Of a stretch of DNA of 64,000 nucleotides, positions 23,017-33,698 are shown piece after piece. The position numbers were made by a program, and so were the translations under genes. The DNA comes from Catenaria anguillulae PL171 (taxonomy: Eukaryota > Blastocladiomycota > Blastocladiomycetes > Blastocladiales > Catenariaceae). The stretch is taken from contig MCFL01000072.1 in NCBI GenBank assembly GCA_002102555.1, forward strand, positions 58,348 through 122,347, written 5' to 3'. The notes beneath the pieces were generated by a model. It saw only the letters and a program-made list of their open reading frames with translations, did not search any database and was not told the DNA's origin. How positions within the stretch are numbered: the stretch's first letter is position 1; the number at the start of each line of letters is the position of its first letter.

Positions 23017-24060
23017 TCATACTATACTACCACTCGGAACCGAACTTGACGCCAGCGCAAAAAAGACTACTTTGGCCAACTTGCACGATGGCCCAAACCA
23101 CCCAACACAGTGTAACTGTTGCTCTGATATGATCGAGACGTGATGGTGGTGAGATAGATCGCACATCATATGGAGAAAACACGAAGTGTACACGTACAAC
23201 TCTGGTTCAAAAACCTCGGGAATTTGCGAAACTGGTACAGCATGCTCGGAAATGTCGTGCTGAAAGAAATACGGGAGAGGACCAAATGTTGCCGTCTGTG
23301 GACGTGGCGCCGTGCACACGTAGTAGCTGTGACAGAACTATGTTAGCACAGTATTGATAACAACAAGCAGCAATGCGTACGATTGCCCTAGATGGTGGAG
23401 ACTGTGAAAATCTGGATCACAGAAGATCTGACAAGTGCCGTCACGTGTGCTGAAGAAAGCATTCAGCTCAAATTCCCAGTGTGGGGAACGAGCGAAAAGG
23501 GCTGTAAGCTCATCGCTTTGGCTCGGCCGATATCCTGCAGGACAAATGGGCCGCGAAAAGTTCTTGGTGAGTTGGAACAAAGGGCGAGACTTGCGACCAA
23601 TGAGGAACTCGTCGACGCCTGAGAAGGGAATCGAGAGCGCTTCACGGAAGTCAAGTTCCCATTTAACAGGGATGCTTGCTGGATTCGCGAGCCACTTGTC
23701 AAACGCGGACTACATATTGGAAGTAAACGCAGGCCATCAGCAATGAAACAGACCCATTTCAATCGATTCAAGCGTGTACCTCATCTGAGAGCTGGTACAA
23801 ATCGTCACTATTGACCTACATAGATGTGCGCTGTTGGTCAACCAAAACGCTGAAGACAATGAATGAATTGCACTGCGCGCACCAATTCTGCTTAACTCGA
23901 TGGCGTGAAGTAGACATGGAAGAGGAAATGCCGGGCCAATAAGAAACGCATGTCGTCCCACCGTTCTTCCAAGAACAGCGCCAAAATCCGGCCAAATGAT
24001 CCGTATGCCGCGTTGCCGCCTTGATTCAATTACGCGGCAAGCAAGCCGAGAATGTTGTTG
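23017..24060 (-). CDS. Unrecognised multi-exon gene
   Basis: Four protein-like blocks on the minus strand connect through clean introns. The first (about 24040-23890) reads GRILALFLEERWDDMRFLL, then HFLFHVYFTPS. A short block, DDLYQLSDE, ends at 23780 with a GTACAC donor. The third (23709-23381) reads SAFDKWLANPASIPVKWELD, later LFQLTKNFSRPICPAG and HWEFELNAFFSTRDGTC. The fourth starts at 23326 with YYVCTAPRPQTATFGPL. Introns 23710-23779 (phase 0) and 23327-23380 (phase 2, 54 bp) keep the frame, which strongly supports a real gene. The 3' end is provisional. Trp and paired Cys are frequent. The W...NP..IPV..EL segment faintly recalls the C-terminal edge of MACPF domains, but I do not claim that. 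Confidence 0.5.
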
Positions 24061-24192
24061 TCGACGGTTGCATGCACGAGTGGCGTGAAGCAAGAATCAA
24101 AAGCACACGCGAAAAAGGATTCGTACTCGACCCGCCCCTACCGCTTTTCCCCCAATGTCAACCTTCCATTCACCCCCACACCTCGTTCTCAC

Positions 24193-24660
24193 ATGTCGCT
24201 CCCGCTCGCCGACTTCCAGACGCCTGTGTCGGCCGCATCCACCTCGGTCTCTGCCTCGCCGACCATGCTCGCACCGCTGCCGACTTCCGCCGCCGCCGCC
24301 GCCCGATCCCAAACAGTGTCGGTCGAGCAGATTGCCGACCTTATGTCGGACACGCGAATCCACATAAACTATGTGCACATGGCATGCGACGAGAGTCGCG
24401 CACGCGTCCTTGCGTTCGGGTTGCCCGACGAGTTGGTTCCCGACGAGTTGGTTCCCGACTTTGAGCACGACCTTTACTCTGCGGCGGGGCAGCGGCGGCT
24501 GGAAGAGGCGCGGGCGCAAGTGGAACGAAACTTGGAGGACATGTGGTATGGGGACGAGCTGGGTGCGCACAGTGCAGCAGGTGCATCACCGGGTGCGGAG
24601 GGTGCGGAGGATGACGCGGCGTCTGGAGGGGGCAACACTTGGTCACCAGGGTGGGAATGA
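24193..24660 (+). CDS. Small acidic protein, unrecognised
   Basis: The predicted 155-aa protein begins MSLPLADFQTPVSAAST. It has an Ala/Ser-rich first third, then a conserved-looking helix (SVEQIADLMSDTRIHINYVH) and an acidic C-terminal half with RRLEEARAQVERNLEDMW. A perfect six-residue tandem repeat (PDELV, then PDELV again) comes from an 18-bp duplication near 24427-24462. The stop overlaps the end of the convergent gene by about 18 bp. A MEDS- or BLOC-like coiled role is possible, but I recognise no family. Confidence 0.45.
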   Translation: MSLPLADFQTPVSAASTSVSASPTMLAPLPTSAAAAARSQTVSVEQIADLMSDTRIHINYVHMACDESRARVLAFGLPDELVPDELVPDFEHDLYSAAGQRRLEEARAQVERNLEDMWYGDELGAHSAAGASPGAEGAEDDAASGGGNTWSPGWE

Positions 24661-25800
24661 CGCGAACGGCGCCGCGGCGGTGACGCGTGTCGCCGCAGAA
24701 GACTGGGTGCCGTGGATCACGGCGGCGACAGAGGCGTCTGAGGGCAGAGAGGTGGGTGCGCGGACACGGGGCTGTTGGCCGGCACCGGCCATTGCGCGGA
24801 CAACGGGCATCTTGGCGGGCACGCACACCTTGGCGGGCATGTGCCTTTGTGCAGACACGGGCACGATCCCGAAGCAGGCTTGGAAGCGGGCTTGGTTGGC
24901 GGCCGTGATGGCCCACGGGTCCATGTTGGCCTGCTCGGGGCGCGGGGTCTCGAAAATCGAAGGCTCCTGGAAGGTGACGGCCTCGTCGACGCCGTCATTC
25001 CTGTTAAATGTTGCGACGACAAGTGAGAAACATGGGCAAACGGCAAACGCTGGAATCGCAGCGAAGCGGAATAGAAAACGCACTCATCGCTGGGAGAGGC
25101 GGCGCGACGTTTGGCGGCCGGGCGATGGTTGTTGTTGGTGCTGTTGCCGTTGGCGAAAGGGTTGGAGGAGAAGAAGGACGTTGCGGACGAGGATCAGGGG
25201 TGACCGGGGAGGAAACTTGGGATGAGAAAGCGAGGAGTGTGCGTAATGGATTATCTCCGCAATGAGGAATAGGGGGCACAAAGAGCGAGAACGGAAACGG
25301 GTGGTGGCACGCGAATGATCCGCTACCCCGCAACCCACAAACACCACGGGGCCACTCGCCACCAGTATCGCTGTGTTGCGGTACATACTTGACCATGGCC
25401 AAGTCAACCGCCTCCGCCGCCGCGCCAAACAACATGCGAATAGTTGCTGCATCCTTGTGTGACTGCCATTGCCGGGGGGCGGCAAGCCAACCGGGCATTG
25501 GTCGATGGCAACAAGATTGGGCGAGGTGCCCAGCTCGGCAAGGCGGGCGAAACGAGCAGTCCGAGCAAGCGAGGCGAGGCCCTTTTTGAGAAGCAGTCGG
25601 GTTGTAAAGTCAAGCACTCGGGATCGCTGTGCGGCGTCCAGCAGCGATTGTGGGCTTGACCAAGCATGGGGCGAGTTGATCTGTGGGAAAATGAGTGGTT
25701 CAGTATACTACATAGTGAGAGAGAGCGTTGGAGACTGACAGGGAGCTGATCAAAACAAGTACGCTGTCGGCCCATCGTTTGGCGGCAGAGGCGGCAAGCA
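24643..25800 (-). CDS. Unrecognised multi-exon gene with Pro-rich linker
   Basis: Reading from about 25800 downward, the minus strand holds INSPHAWSSPQSLLDAAQRS and RVLDFTTRLLLKKGLASLAR. RMLFGAAAEAVDLAMVKYVP follows after a -1 slip near 25460, and then a Pro/Thr-rich linker. The last exon (about 25015-24643) holds MDPWAITAANQARFQACFG. The WAI opening resembles the first helix of EH domains, but the rest of such a domain is not readable, so that link is weak. An intron probably spans about 25380-25290, and another ends at an acceptor near 25016. Start, exon borders and function are unresolved. Confidence 0.4.
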
Positions 25801-25869
25801 TGGTGGAGATGTGGGTTGATCTGCATCAGCAGGCGGAGGAATAGAGAAGTCTCAGCGTCCAAACCATGT

Positions 25870-26989
25870 CAACTGGCAAGGCTACATTCAAAGAGATACG
25901 GACGGATTGGGAACGCCGAGATGGCTGTTTCTTGAAAGGGAGAGACAGAGAGACAGTCGAACGCGGTCACGGCGCGTGGGTTGGATGAGTCAATGTCGGC
26001 GGAAGGGGGGTTGATGCAACGGTCGCTGAAAACACTGGCGTAGGGGTTTGCTTCGAGTTTTGACTAGTTTACAGCCACTTGTTCGTCATCAAGACAAAGA
26101 GGCCGATGTTGCAAATGCCTTGCTGTTGGCTGATACACGTCAGTTGCCCCCAACACATGGACTACTGGTACTCGCGAGCAGAATATGTACGTGTTTGGTG
26201 TTTTGGGTTGCATGAATGTTTTCGCGAACAGATGAGGAAAAGTGATCACTGGTGACAGACACGTCATCAACTCACAGCCACGTGGGGTCGGAGGCATCGA
26301 CGAGGCGAAGCAGGGAGTGCGACAATGACAGACGTACCAAAGGGCGGCAGACGCAGAGCTGACACCTGGCCTGGCCTGGCCATGGACAGGCGAGGAGACA
26401 CGACCAGCGGCCGACTTGGAGCCTTGGCGCCGGTGCCTTCTCAGAGTGGGCCGACGCCAACGGGCTCCTGCGCGCTTGTGCCAGTGGGGCGTGGGCCATT
26501 GTTGAATTGTTGAGCGCGGTGACTGAAGGTGGATAAGCAGCAAGAATGAGCCAAGGGACGGGCGGCTCACAGTGATGAGACAGAAGGGAGCCGTACCTTA
26601 TGGTGAGTACATGACTGGCAAAGAGAGGAGACAGTCATAAGTAAGTCAAGTCAACCCGAAAAATCCGCGAGAGACGCAGAGAGAGGGGAGGGAGAGAGAG
26701 AGAGAAAGTCACAGCTGAGAGTGTCAGTGCTGTACAGTTCCGTAGTTCGCGCCTCAAGCACTTCGTTCATTTGATCTCGCCAAGATCGGCGGCCCGTACC
26801 GGACGACATGACACACTGGCTAGTCGGCAGGTCTTGCTTGGCCTTGGCAAGGCAGACAAACATGAGGAATGATCCAAGAGAGAAGCAATTGCATTGATTT
26901 GTAAATATATGGCCGATTCGAGATTGTGGCCAGCGAATGTTCGTCTACCCCCTTGTAAATTCCTGGTAACCAGTACTATCGCAAGGAGA
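25870..26989. other. Intergenic, 1.1 kb
   Basis: No recognised gene. A purine-rich GAGA stretch (about 26683-26706) and scattered CTGG-rich sequence occur. Open frames lack motifs. Confidence 0.45.
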
Positions 26990-28360
26990 CTATACACTTC
27001 TTGACCCCGTCAACGAATCGCTCCTTATGGCCTGTTCCACACCTGCCACCTTCTTTTCCCACCTCTGTTTTGCCTTTGCTACCGGCACCGACAAGACTCC
27101 AAAAAGCACAATTGACACGAGCACCACAAACGTGGAGATATCCAACACCTCCCTTTGGCCCGTCTCGAGGTAAAACATGGCCGACATGAACACAGTCGCC
27201 GCGCCAACGGGCGCGTACACGGCCAGCATGACTGCATTGAGAAACCACCGCTCGGTGCCTTGTTGGTCAGAGTACCGCTGCGACGGTAACAGCCAGTGTG
27301 CGACGAGTGGAATGATGATCAATCGGCGAGCGAGCGTCACAAGCAAGCTAAACCCGACCAGCTTGGCGATTCCGTAGCGTGGGAGCACGGACCATTGCAC
27401 AGACGTAGCGCCAAAGTAGACGAAAAATAGCGCCAGGCCGAGCGAATCCATTGTATCGGTCGTGTGCTCATGATGCTCGGCAACCGTTGTCGTGTCTCCG
27501 CCCCACTCGTTGACCATGGTGCCCATAACAAACACGGCCATGGCTCCATCGCCGCCATACCCATCGACGGCATTCAACGTGAGTGCCATGGCGGGCATCA
27601 TGACCATCATTTCATCGTCTTGGTCCATCCAATCCCACTTGCGGCTCACATTCGACACAGTCGCCAGCAAGTACCCGAGCACCAAGCCTGCCACCACCGC
27701 ACCGAGCGCTTCTGCGGCGACACACCGCCATCCCCAAATGGCAAACGCCCGGCCGACCGACTCGTCATGGTGAATTGAGAGCATGAGCGCGAGCCGGAAA
27801 TAAACGTAAGCAATCCCGCTGCCGACACTTGACTCGGCATTGAGCAAGTTCCGAAGGGGCTCGGCCACATGTGCCTGTGCAAACTTGCCGCGGACCAGCG
27901 TGCCCACAACCACCGGATCCGGCGGTGCCAGTGCGGCTGCAAGCGCCAAAATCTCCGGCCAATGTACCCCACCTGTGTGCGAAAACAGGCCGACGGCCAC
28001 ACCCCACACAAATGCACTCGTCACAAGCATGATCGGCCCGACGAGCCAGGCAACCTCCTTCCAATGCCTGCGAAACCATCCGCGTGGCAACGCCATGGCC
28101 GATGCCACGACCTGGATTGCGATCGCATACCGCGCAGCCTCTTGTAAATGGATCACGTGAAACATCCCGTCCGTGCGTGGTTGGACCCAGGCAAATGCGT
28201 ATGGTCCGAGGCACACGCCGATGGCCGTGCACCAAAGGACTTGGTTGATCCACAGGTGCCGCTTGAGCAGGTGCGAGAGAAGGAAGAAGGTCAGGTAGGT
28301 TGCGGTCGCAAACATGAGCGGGATGGCTGGGCTGGCGTAGTATGATTCGGATGACGACAT
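26990..28360 (-). CDS. CPA1-type Na+/H+ antiporter, fungal NHA/SOD2-like, with altered ion-site motif
   Basis: The protein has 456 aa and about 12 membrane helices in one intronless frame. The first helices (IPLMFATATYLTFFLLSHLL; WCTAIGVCLGPYAFAW) match fungal NHA1/Sod2. The TM4-like unwound region reads ALAPPDPVVVGTLVRGKFAQ, which keeps the aspartate of TDP. The following LRNLLNAESSVGSGIAYVYF aligns to the AES-x-x-ND-G segment but has Gly-Ser where the family keeps an Asn/Asp-Asp acidic pair needed for ion exchange. A long hydrophilic NHA1 tail is missing. It is probably in the plasma or endosomal membrane. The protein may be a diverged carrier with other selectivity, or inactive. Family membership is firm; function is not. 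Confidence 0.8.
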   Translation of the reverse strand: MSSSESYYASPAIPLMFATATYLTFFLLSHLLKRHLWINQVLWCTAIGVCLGPYAFAWVQPRTDGMFHVIHLQEAARYAIAIQVVASAMALPRGWFRRHWKEVAWLVGPIMLVTSAFVWGVAVGLFSHTGGVHWPEILALAAALAPPDPVVVGTLVRGKFAQAHVAEPLRNLLNAESSVGSGIAYVYFRLALMLSIHHDESVGRAFAIWGWRCVAAEALGAVVAGLVLGYLLATVSNVSRKWDWMDQDDEMMVMMPAMALTLNAVDGYGGDGAMAVFVMGTMVNEWGGDTTTVAEHHEHTTDTMDSLGLALFFVYFGATSVQWSVLPRYGIAKLVGFSLLVTLARRLIIIPLVAHWLLPSQRYSDQQGTERWFLNAVMLAVYAPVGAATVFMSAMFYLETGQREVLDISTFVVLVSIVLFGVLSVPVAKAKQRWEKKVAGVEQAIRSDSLTGSRSV

Positions 28361-28716
28361 GGTTGCATTGTGGCAGGGTCAATTGAAAGAGTAGACATTT
28401 GAGTTACTGGACGTGGGCATTATTTGGTCCTCGACAGTCCGTGCTGAGAGCGAAGCACAACGCGATCTCGTTCCTTCCCGGAAATAGCGGTCAATGGCTA
28501 AATGATTGCACTGCCACCGGCCATGGCCGTCGGCTGGGATGCGGTTCCGCTTCCCGGTTCCAGGTCGATTCGTGCCAGGCCTGGCAGTGCCGACAAAGAG
28601 TGCGAGAGTGTGCAAACACTTTTACACTGTCATGTGAATAGCTCCCAAAACAACTGTTTGCTATACTGTTTCTGTGGATGTATTCACAATTGGCTCATCG
28701 TGTACGAGAAGAATGA
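28361..28716. other. Intergenic, nothing recognised
   Basis: 356 bp between the start of the antiporter and the stop of the next minus-strand gene. It holds the antiporter promoter; nothing else is recognised. Confidence 0.5.
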
Positions 28717-29868
28717 TCAAACTAACAGGGAGTCACATTCAGACTGACTTTCCCCACCCTCTTCTTCCTGATGCAACCTCACGCGCATCTGCATCTCGTC
28801 ACTCCAATACGGAATCCTAACTCGCCGCGCAACCTCCAGTACCCCATCCTCCCACCCAACCTTGGCTGCGATTCTCTTCATTTCGCTCTCAACCATCTCC
28901 TCGTACATGTCATCTTCCGTGAGCCGAAAAGCCGTCCATATCCAAAACGGGGGCGTGTCACTGAGCCAGGGAATGATGGAACGAATGGCCGGTCCAAATT
29001 TGAAATCGACGAGGGTATGCAGGGCAAACAAAATGTCCGGGGACGTTGAGTCAAGAATGGGAAGCGCAATCGCGGTCGGCATGAACGAGAGCGCGGGACA
29101 GACAATGTGGTCTGCAACGAATTGCCCAAGATCGAAGTCAAGGTCCCGGTTGAAGGTGTGGCCGGCGCTGTTGTATCGAGACACGAGTTGGATAACGGAC
29201 TGCCGGATCTGTTTGGTGGTGGTGAACTTGGGTAACGAAGAGATCGGAGAAACCAGCGTGACGAGATGCGAGAGCACAACGAGTAATGCCGGATCACACA
29301 CTGGATCATCAATGGCCAATCCGCCGTAATAGTATGCATCGAGCACGTCCCAGTGCTGGCGTGGTGACGGAATAGCCCAATCTAAGTCGCGCTCATACCA
29401 ACCACCAAACATGTACCCGTGCGGCAGCGAGGATGCGGATGGGCACGCGGCCTCGGCGTGTTGGAAGAGCAGGCACAGGGTGTACATCGGATGCCCGCCG
29501 AGCTGACCAGTGAGAGCCGAGGTCGGCATTTCCAAAAAATGCTCGAGGATCTTGTCATGAGCGAGCGTGGGCGACAATTCAAAGAGCAGCTGATGCAAGT
29601 CGTGGATGGGAAGCATGCCAAGCAGTCGCTCGTGGGATGCCTTGTATCCATAGTAGGTCTTGCGTTGGGAGCAGACTTGTGCGATGAGCGAATGCGCAGC
29701 ACGCATGCGCCAGGTGCGGTCGACCAGTCTCGTGGTCCAGCAGAGTGTCGATGGCAACTGGGAGGATTGGAGCAGCGACCAGCTGATGTTGGTGAGGGCG
29801 AGGATAGGCTGCCAGAGCTCGAGTGGGATAATATTAAAGGCATTCATTTTACTGGGATGGGTATGCAT
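28717..29868 (-). CDS. F-box-like protein, otherwise unrecognised
   Basis: One uninterrupted frame of 383 aa. The N terminus (MNAFNIIPLELWQPILALTN) looks like the first helix of an F-box, which would link it to SCF ubiquitin ligases, but the second half of the box is weak. The rest is helical, with Trp/Tyr-rich segments (HGYMFGGWYERDLDWAIP, DVLDAYYYGGLAIDDP) and an acidic end (LHQEEEGGESQSECD). The upstream ATG at 29868 adds seven residues; the ATG at 29847 may be the true start. No frame break is seen. Confidence 0.6.
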   Translation of the reverse strand: MHTHPSKMNAFNIIPLELWQPILALTNISWSLLQSSQLPSTLCWTTRLVDRTWRMRAAHSLIAQVCSQRKTYYGYKASHERLLGMLPIHDLHQLLFELSPTLAHDKILEHFLEMPTSALTGQLGGHPMYTLCLLFQHAEAACPSASSLPHGYMFGGWYERDLDWAIPSPRQHWDVLDAYYYGGLAIDDPVCDPALLVVLSHLVTLVSPISSLPKFTTTKQIRQSVIQLVSRYNSAGHTFNRDLDFDLGQFVADHIVCPALSFMPTAIALPILDSTSPDILFALHTLVDFKFGPAIRSIIPWLSDTPPFWIWTAFRLTEDDMYEEMVESEMKRIAAKVGWEDGVLEVARRVRIPYWSDEMQMRVRLHQEEEGGESQSECDSLLV

Positions 29869-30228
29869 GCCATAAATCCAGCTATGAAGAGAAACAGTTC
29901 ATGGTCATTTTAATTTTAAGGCGAATGACGGCGGCTGGTAGTGACTCCAGATCGAGTCACGAGTCATGGTTCAGCTGCGGACACAGGTAGGTAGTAATTG
30001 CGCGTCGGATCGGCAGACCGTCTGCCAGTGAGCGCCACTTGGTCACTTTTACTTAATTGTTCACGTTCACGTTCACAACCCAAGAAGATGAATGCCAATA
30101 AGAATTTATGTGAGAGGGATTCGCTATTGAACATGCCGCACGCACGGACACTGCCAGGCACCTGACTCGACGCATTCGTTCCGTGACCCACTCCCAGTCT
30201 GTCTCGACCCACCTCACACGCGCGCCCA
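29869..30228. other. Divergent promoter region
   Basis: 360 bp between two divergent genes. It has a GTTCAC direct repeat (about 30059-30077) and AT-rich stretches. No RNA gene is seen. Confidence 0.5.
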
Positions 30229-31015
30229 ATGACCCCGCCGCCGCCGCCGTCGTCGCCACCTTCCCGCTCCGCCTCGCCACCCGCCCGCCCCATCTCCCCA
30301 CCAACACACGTCGCGCACCCGGTCGCCGACACATACACGTACATTACGCCCTCGTCGCTCACCGACTCGTTTGTTGCCGTATCGCCCGTGCCCTCGTCCG
30401 CCATGGCATCGCCCATTCTCGCGCCAACGGGCGCTTCGTCCTCGTCCGGCGCCGGGTTGCGTGTGCAGCCGTCGGCAGTTCCGACGTATGCAGATGTGGT
30501 CAAGGGCGTAGCTGCTGCTGCTGATAGTACCTCCGCCTTCGCTGCTGCTGCGGCGACACCCAGGGCCAGGCGGGATGCGCCTTCGATCGATGAGGACGAG
30601 CAGACGCCTGTTGCGGCGGCCAGCAGCAGGAAGGTTGCAGACCGGGGATTGCTGAGCAAGAGCAAGTCAAAGGCCAAAGCAGATGCAGGCCACAGTGGCG
30701 ATGAGAGCGGTAAGCAAGTCAGTTTGACCAGCAAAATTGCACATGTTGCATTTGAAAAGTTTTTCAGGTACGCATTCATTTTCGCAGCGCGTGTCTCTCG
30801 ATCCGCTCAAGCATCTCACGGCTTGCAATCATTGCTTGGTGTTGCACAGCCACTTTTTGCACGGTTTCCTGTTTGGCGCCCTGGCCAATTTCAGGTACGA
30901 GGTGCAGCTTGCCGGCGGGCTGTGGCGCATGGTCTTCCGGCGTCCGCTTCCGCCGCCGACTGTCGGCCAGATGGCCGATCCGAGATTGCCCAGGCGCTTG
31001 CCCGTAGGCTGGTAG
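30229..31015 (+). CDS. Unrecognised protein with Pro/Ser/Ala-rich N terminus
   Basis: Exon 1 (30229-30709) is low complexity, Pro/Ser/Ala-rich (MTPPPPPSSPPSRSAS), with a YADVVKGVAAAA segment. A 58-bp phase 1 intron (30710-30767, GTAAGC...TTCAG) leads to exon 2, THSFSQRVSLDPLKHLTACN, then HSHFLHGFLFGALANFRYEV and QLAGGLWRMVFRRP. Exon 2 looks conserved, with a hydrophobic stretch that may be membrane-associated. The stop is at 31013-31015, giving about 242 aa. Retaining the intron would give a 280-aa frame ending at 31071 that is less protein-like after 30709. I recognise no family. Confidence 0.5.
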
Positions 31016-31406
31016 ATGGAAGAGCAAGCGTGAACAAACGGAAAGTTGTTGAAGGTGAGGCCATGTCGTAAATATGCTCGAGCCAAGTGTTTGTACCCCT
31101 CGAGTTGAATCCGTCTCTCAAATGATTTGTACATTGGATTTCATCGTTTTCGTTAGGTGCTTGGTGCGCACGGCCAGGACACCAAGTGAGGCCGAGTCAG
31201 GGACTCTTTACGGAACGAAATGGTCATGCATAAATGTACACACAAGGCAACACAGGCAAATCCAATGGGGGTATTACAAAAAGTAGATAACAAACCAACA
31301 AAAAAAAGAGGAGATGGCAGGGCAGAGAATACACAAGATGTGGTGGAATGAACATGCCAAGAACGAACTCGATTTATGCCACACACCATGCAAACACACG
31401 AATCCA
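31016..31406. other. Convergent intergenic region, nothing recognised
   Basis: 391 bp holding the 3' flanks of two converging genes. A-rich near 31270-31310. Confidence 0.5.
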
Positions 31407-33698
31407 TTACGCCTCATCCATTTCATCCTCATCCATTCCCGTCGCCAGCTGCCCATGCGCACCGTGATCCATCCACGTCCCGACTCCATTTCCAGCTGCT
31501 TTCACCGCGTTTGCCGCTGTGGCGGAATTCCCACTTGCTCGCCTGGTCCTCCCGCCCACTTCGCCTCCATACCTGACCTTGCCCTGCCTCCTCAACACCC
31601 TGGCCTTGTCCTTGAGCTGCCTGTTGGTGTACTTGCTCAACACGCCTGCGTGCACGCTGAAATCGGCCAAGATGCGAGCCCATTGCGTGTCGTGGCGTTG
31701 GATGCCCACAATCAGCGCTTGCTCTTCGGATTGCGTCCAAGCGGCGCGTGGTGCGGACGTTGATGGATGTGGCGTTGTGGACGCGGACGGGGTCGTTGAT
31801 GTGGAGGGCAACGAGTCGGCGGGCGGCGAGGGAGGGCGAGAGAGTAGCAGTGCGGTTGGCAGCGGAGGAGGTGGAGGTGGCGCGGGAGTTGCGCGAGGGA
31901 GGTGCGGGGATGACATGGAGGGTGGAGTTGTCGAAGTCGAGGTGGCGGCAGTCGAGTAGGCAAGAGTCTGCGAGGGTGACGCGAAGGTTGCAAGTACGGG
32001 TGTTGCATGTGTGCGTGCGGCGGGTGGTTGGGTGACATTGTGCGAATGCGAGCTGACAGCAAGAGGAATCGGTGGCGGAGGAGGCTGGATCACGGGTGGT
32101 GCAGGCAGCGGCGGGTGCGGACTCGGGTGCGCTGACCCAAGTTTTGGCAAACTGTCATCTGTCACCTTTGCCACGTTGCGCTTGTGCTGTGATGCTTGTG
32201 CCTGCTCGGACTGCTGGTGCTGCGGCTGACCAATGCTACCTCCCACACCATATCCGTTCCCATAGAGCACACCCACAACCATGCCAGCGGCCGTTTTCGC
32301 CAAAGTCTCGACAGACGCCCTTTCGGATTGCACCACACACGGTGACGATTTCAGGACATCGGCTAGGGCACTTGTGAGTGCTGGAACCAAGATGGGCGTC
32401 AGCACGGGCATGGTGGATCTGAGCACAGCAAACGCCAGCGAAACGGCATCTGGTGAAACACATGACGATGATGCAGGAACTGCACCTGATCTGGATGTTG
32501 ATGTTGCAGAGTGTCGCGGAGACTCTTGCGGGCTGGTCGTGGCGGTGGATGCGCCCGATTGCGATGACGAGTCTGTGGTTGCATTCGAATCCGGATCAGC
32601 AGCAACTTGGTCATGGGTGCGTTTTGGAGGACGAGTCACCGTCGCGTGCTGCAAAGGCGGCGCTGGTTTCGGCGGCGGATGCGCGGGCGAGCGGAATGAT
32701 GTTCCTGCTGCAGGTAAGCCGATTGAGGGCGAAGAGATGGGCACGCTGGGAGTGCGGCTTGCCGAGTTGGATGCTGAAGTGGAGGTTGAGGCCGAGACAG
32801 GGGCAGAGACAGAGCCAGACGAAGCTGGCGCAGGCATGCTGGCCACGACGACTTGCTGCTGAAGCGGCTGGGTCGCAGATCGAGCGGCCGCTGCGGCGGC
32901 AGCCGATGCAGTGACTGCTGCAATTGCAGCAGCGGCAGCAGCAGCACGTGCGTGGTGCTGATTTTGCTGATGCTGATGATTCTGGTGAGCCTGGTGTTGC
33001 TGATGATGCTGATGCCGTGATTGCGATTGCGATTGCGATTGCGATTGTGACTGGGGCTTGGCATGAGCAGTCGCTTGTACCTGGGCAACAGCCGTTGCTT
33101 GAACCTGAGCCTGAGCCTGAGCTTGAGCCTGAGCGTGAGCATATGCTTTTGCTTGAGCGTGGGCATAGGCCTGCTGCTGTTGCTGCTGGTATGCATGATG
33201 AGCAGCAGCGGCGAGCGCTTGTGCTTGGTGCGCTTGGTGAGCACGCAAATGGGCGGCGGCGTGCGCTTGCGCCTGGGCCTGAGCTTGAGCTTGAGTTTGA
33301 GCAGTTACCGCCTTGACTGAATCTCGCAGTGCACCTTGGCCGTGTGATTGATTAACGGGTTGAGCAGTAGAACTCGCTGGCTGAGAGGGAATGGCCCACA
33401 TTCTGCTGCTGGTGCCGTTGGTACCATTGCCGGTGGTGGTGGTGGCGGCGGTGGTGGTCAAGATGGAAGATGCGGGAGTGGAAGAAACAGACGCAGGTCG
33501 TGCATGAGACTGCGAGGTCGAGGTCGAGGCCGGCGCCGAGGCTGGAGTGGAGGTTGAGGTTGAGGTTGAGGTTGAGGTTGAGGTTGAGGGTGCAGGGCGG
33601 GCGGATTGCGAGGGGTGGGGCTGATCTGGGTGTACCACAGGCAGTGGGCGGGGGCGGGGGTGGGGATGGGCGCCCAAGGTGGAATAGTCGTAATGCAT
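31407..33698 (-). CDS. Myb/SANT-domain protein with Gln/Ala/His-rich body
   Basis: This is a probable nuclear DNA-binding protein. The C-terminal Myb-like domain (about 31745-31580) reads [20 protein letters not shown], then [13 protein letters not shown] and [11 protein letters not shown]. The last piece resembles the telobox third helix LKDKWR. The remaining roughly 650 residues are low complexity: Ser-Thr repeats, runs of Ala-Gln pairs, Gln-His tracts, poly-Ala and Pro-rich parts, as in fungal transcription regulators. I chose the ATG at 33698 ([17 protein letters not shown]); an in-frame ATG at 33812 would add 38 residues. It could be a telomere-repeat binder or a general regulator. The single frame is intact despite the repeats. 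Confidence 0.72.
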   Translation of the reverse strand: MHYDYSTLGAHPHPRPRPLPVVHPDQPHPSQSARPAPSTSTSTSTSTSTSTPASAPASTSTSQSHARPASVSSTPASSILTTTAATTTTGNGTNGTSSRMWAIPSQPASSTAQPVNQSHGQGALRDSVKAVTAQTQAQAQAQAQAHAAAHLRAHQAHQAQALAAAAHHAYQQQQQQAYAHAQAKAYAHAQAQAQAQAQVQATAVAQVQATAHAKPQSQSQSQSQSQSRHQHHQQHQAHQNHQHQQNQHHARAAAAAAAIAAVTASAAAAAAARSATQPLQQQVVVASMPAPASSGSVSAPVSASTSTSASNSASRTPSVPISSPSIGLPAAGTSFRSPAHPPPKPAPPLQHATVTRPPKRTHDQVAADPDSNATTDSSSQSGASTATTSPQESPRHSATSTSRSGAVPASSSCVSPDAVSLAFAVLRSTMPVLTPILVPALTSALADVLKSSPCVVQSERASVETLAKTAAGMVVGVLYGNGYGVGGSIGQPQHQQSEQAQASQHKRNVAKVTDDSLPKLGSAHPSPHPPLPAPPVIQPPPPPIPLAVSSHSHNVTQPPAARTHATPVLATFASPSQTLAYSTAATSTSTTPPSMSSPHLPRATPAPPPPPPLPTALLLSRPPSPPADSLPSTSTTPSASTTPHPSTSAPRAAWTQSEEQALIVGIQRHDTQWARILADFSVHAGVLSKYTNRQLKDKARVLRRQGKVRYGGEVGGRTRRASGNSATAANAVKAAGNGVGTWMDHGAHGQLATGMDEDEMDEA
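33018..33047. repeat. GATTGC hexanucleotide repeat, coding
   Basis: About five perfect copies, read on the minus strand as alternating Ser-Gln in the Myb/SANT protein. Confidence 0.85.
33551..33589. repeat. GGTTGA hexanucleotide repeat, coding
   Basis: About six and a half copies, read on the minus strand as alternating Ser-Thr near the N terminus of the Myb/SANT protein. Length is likely to vary between strains. Confidence 0.85.

Noticed and set aside
32281-32914. Long plus-strand frames opposite the Myb/SANT gene
   Set aside because: They are mirror frames of low-complexity coding repeats on the minus strand.
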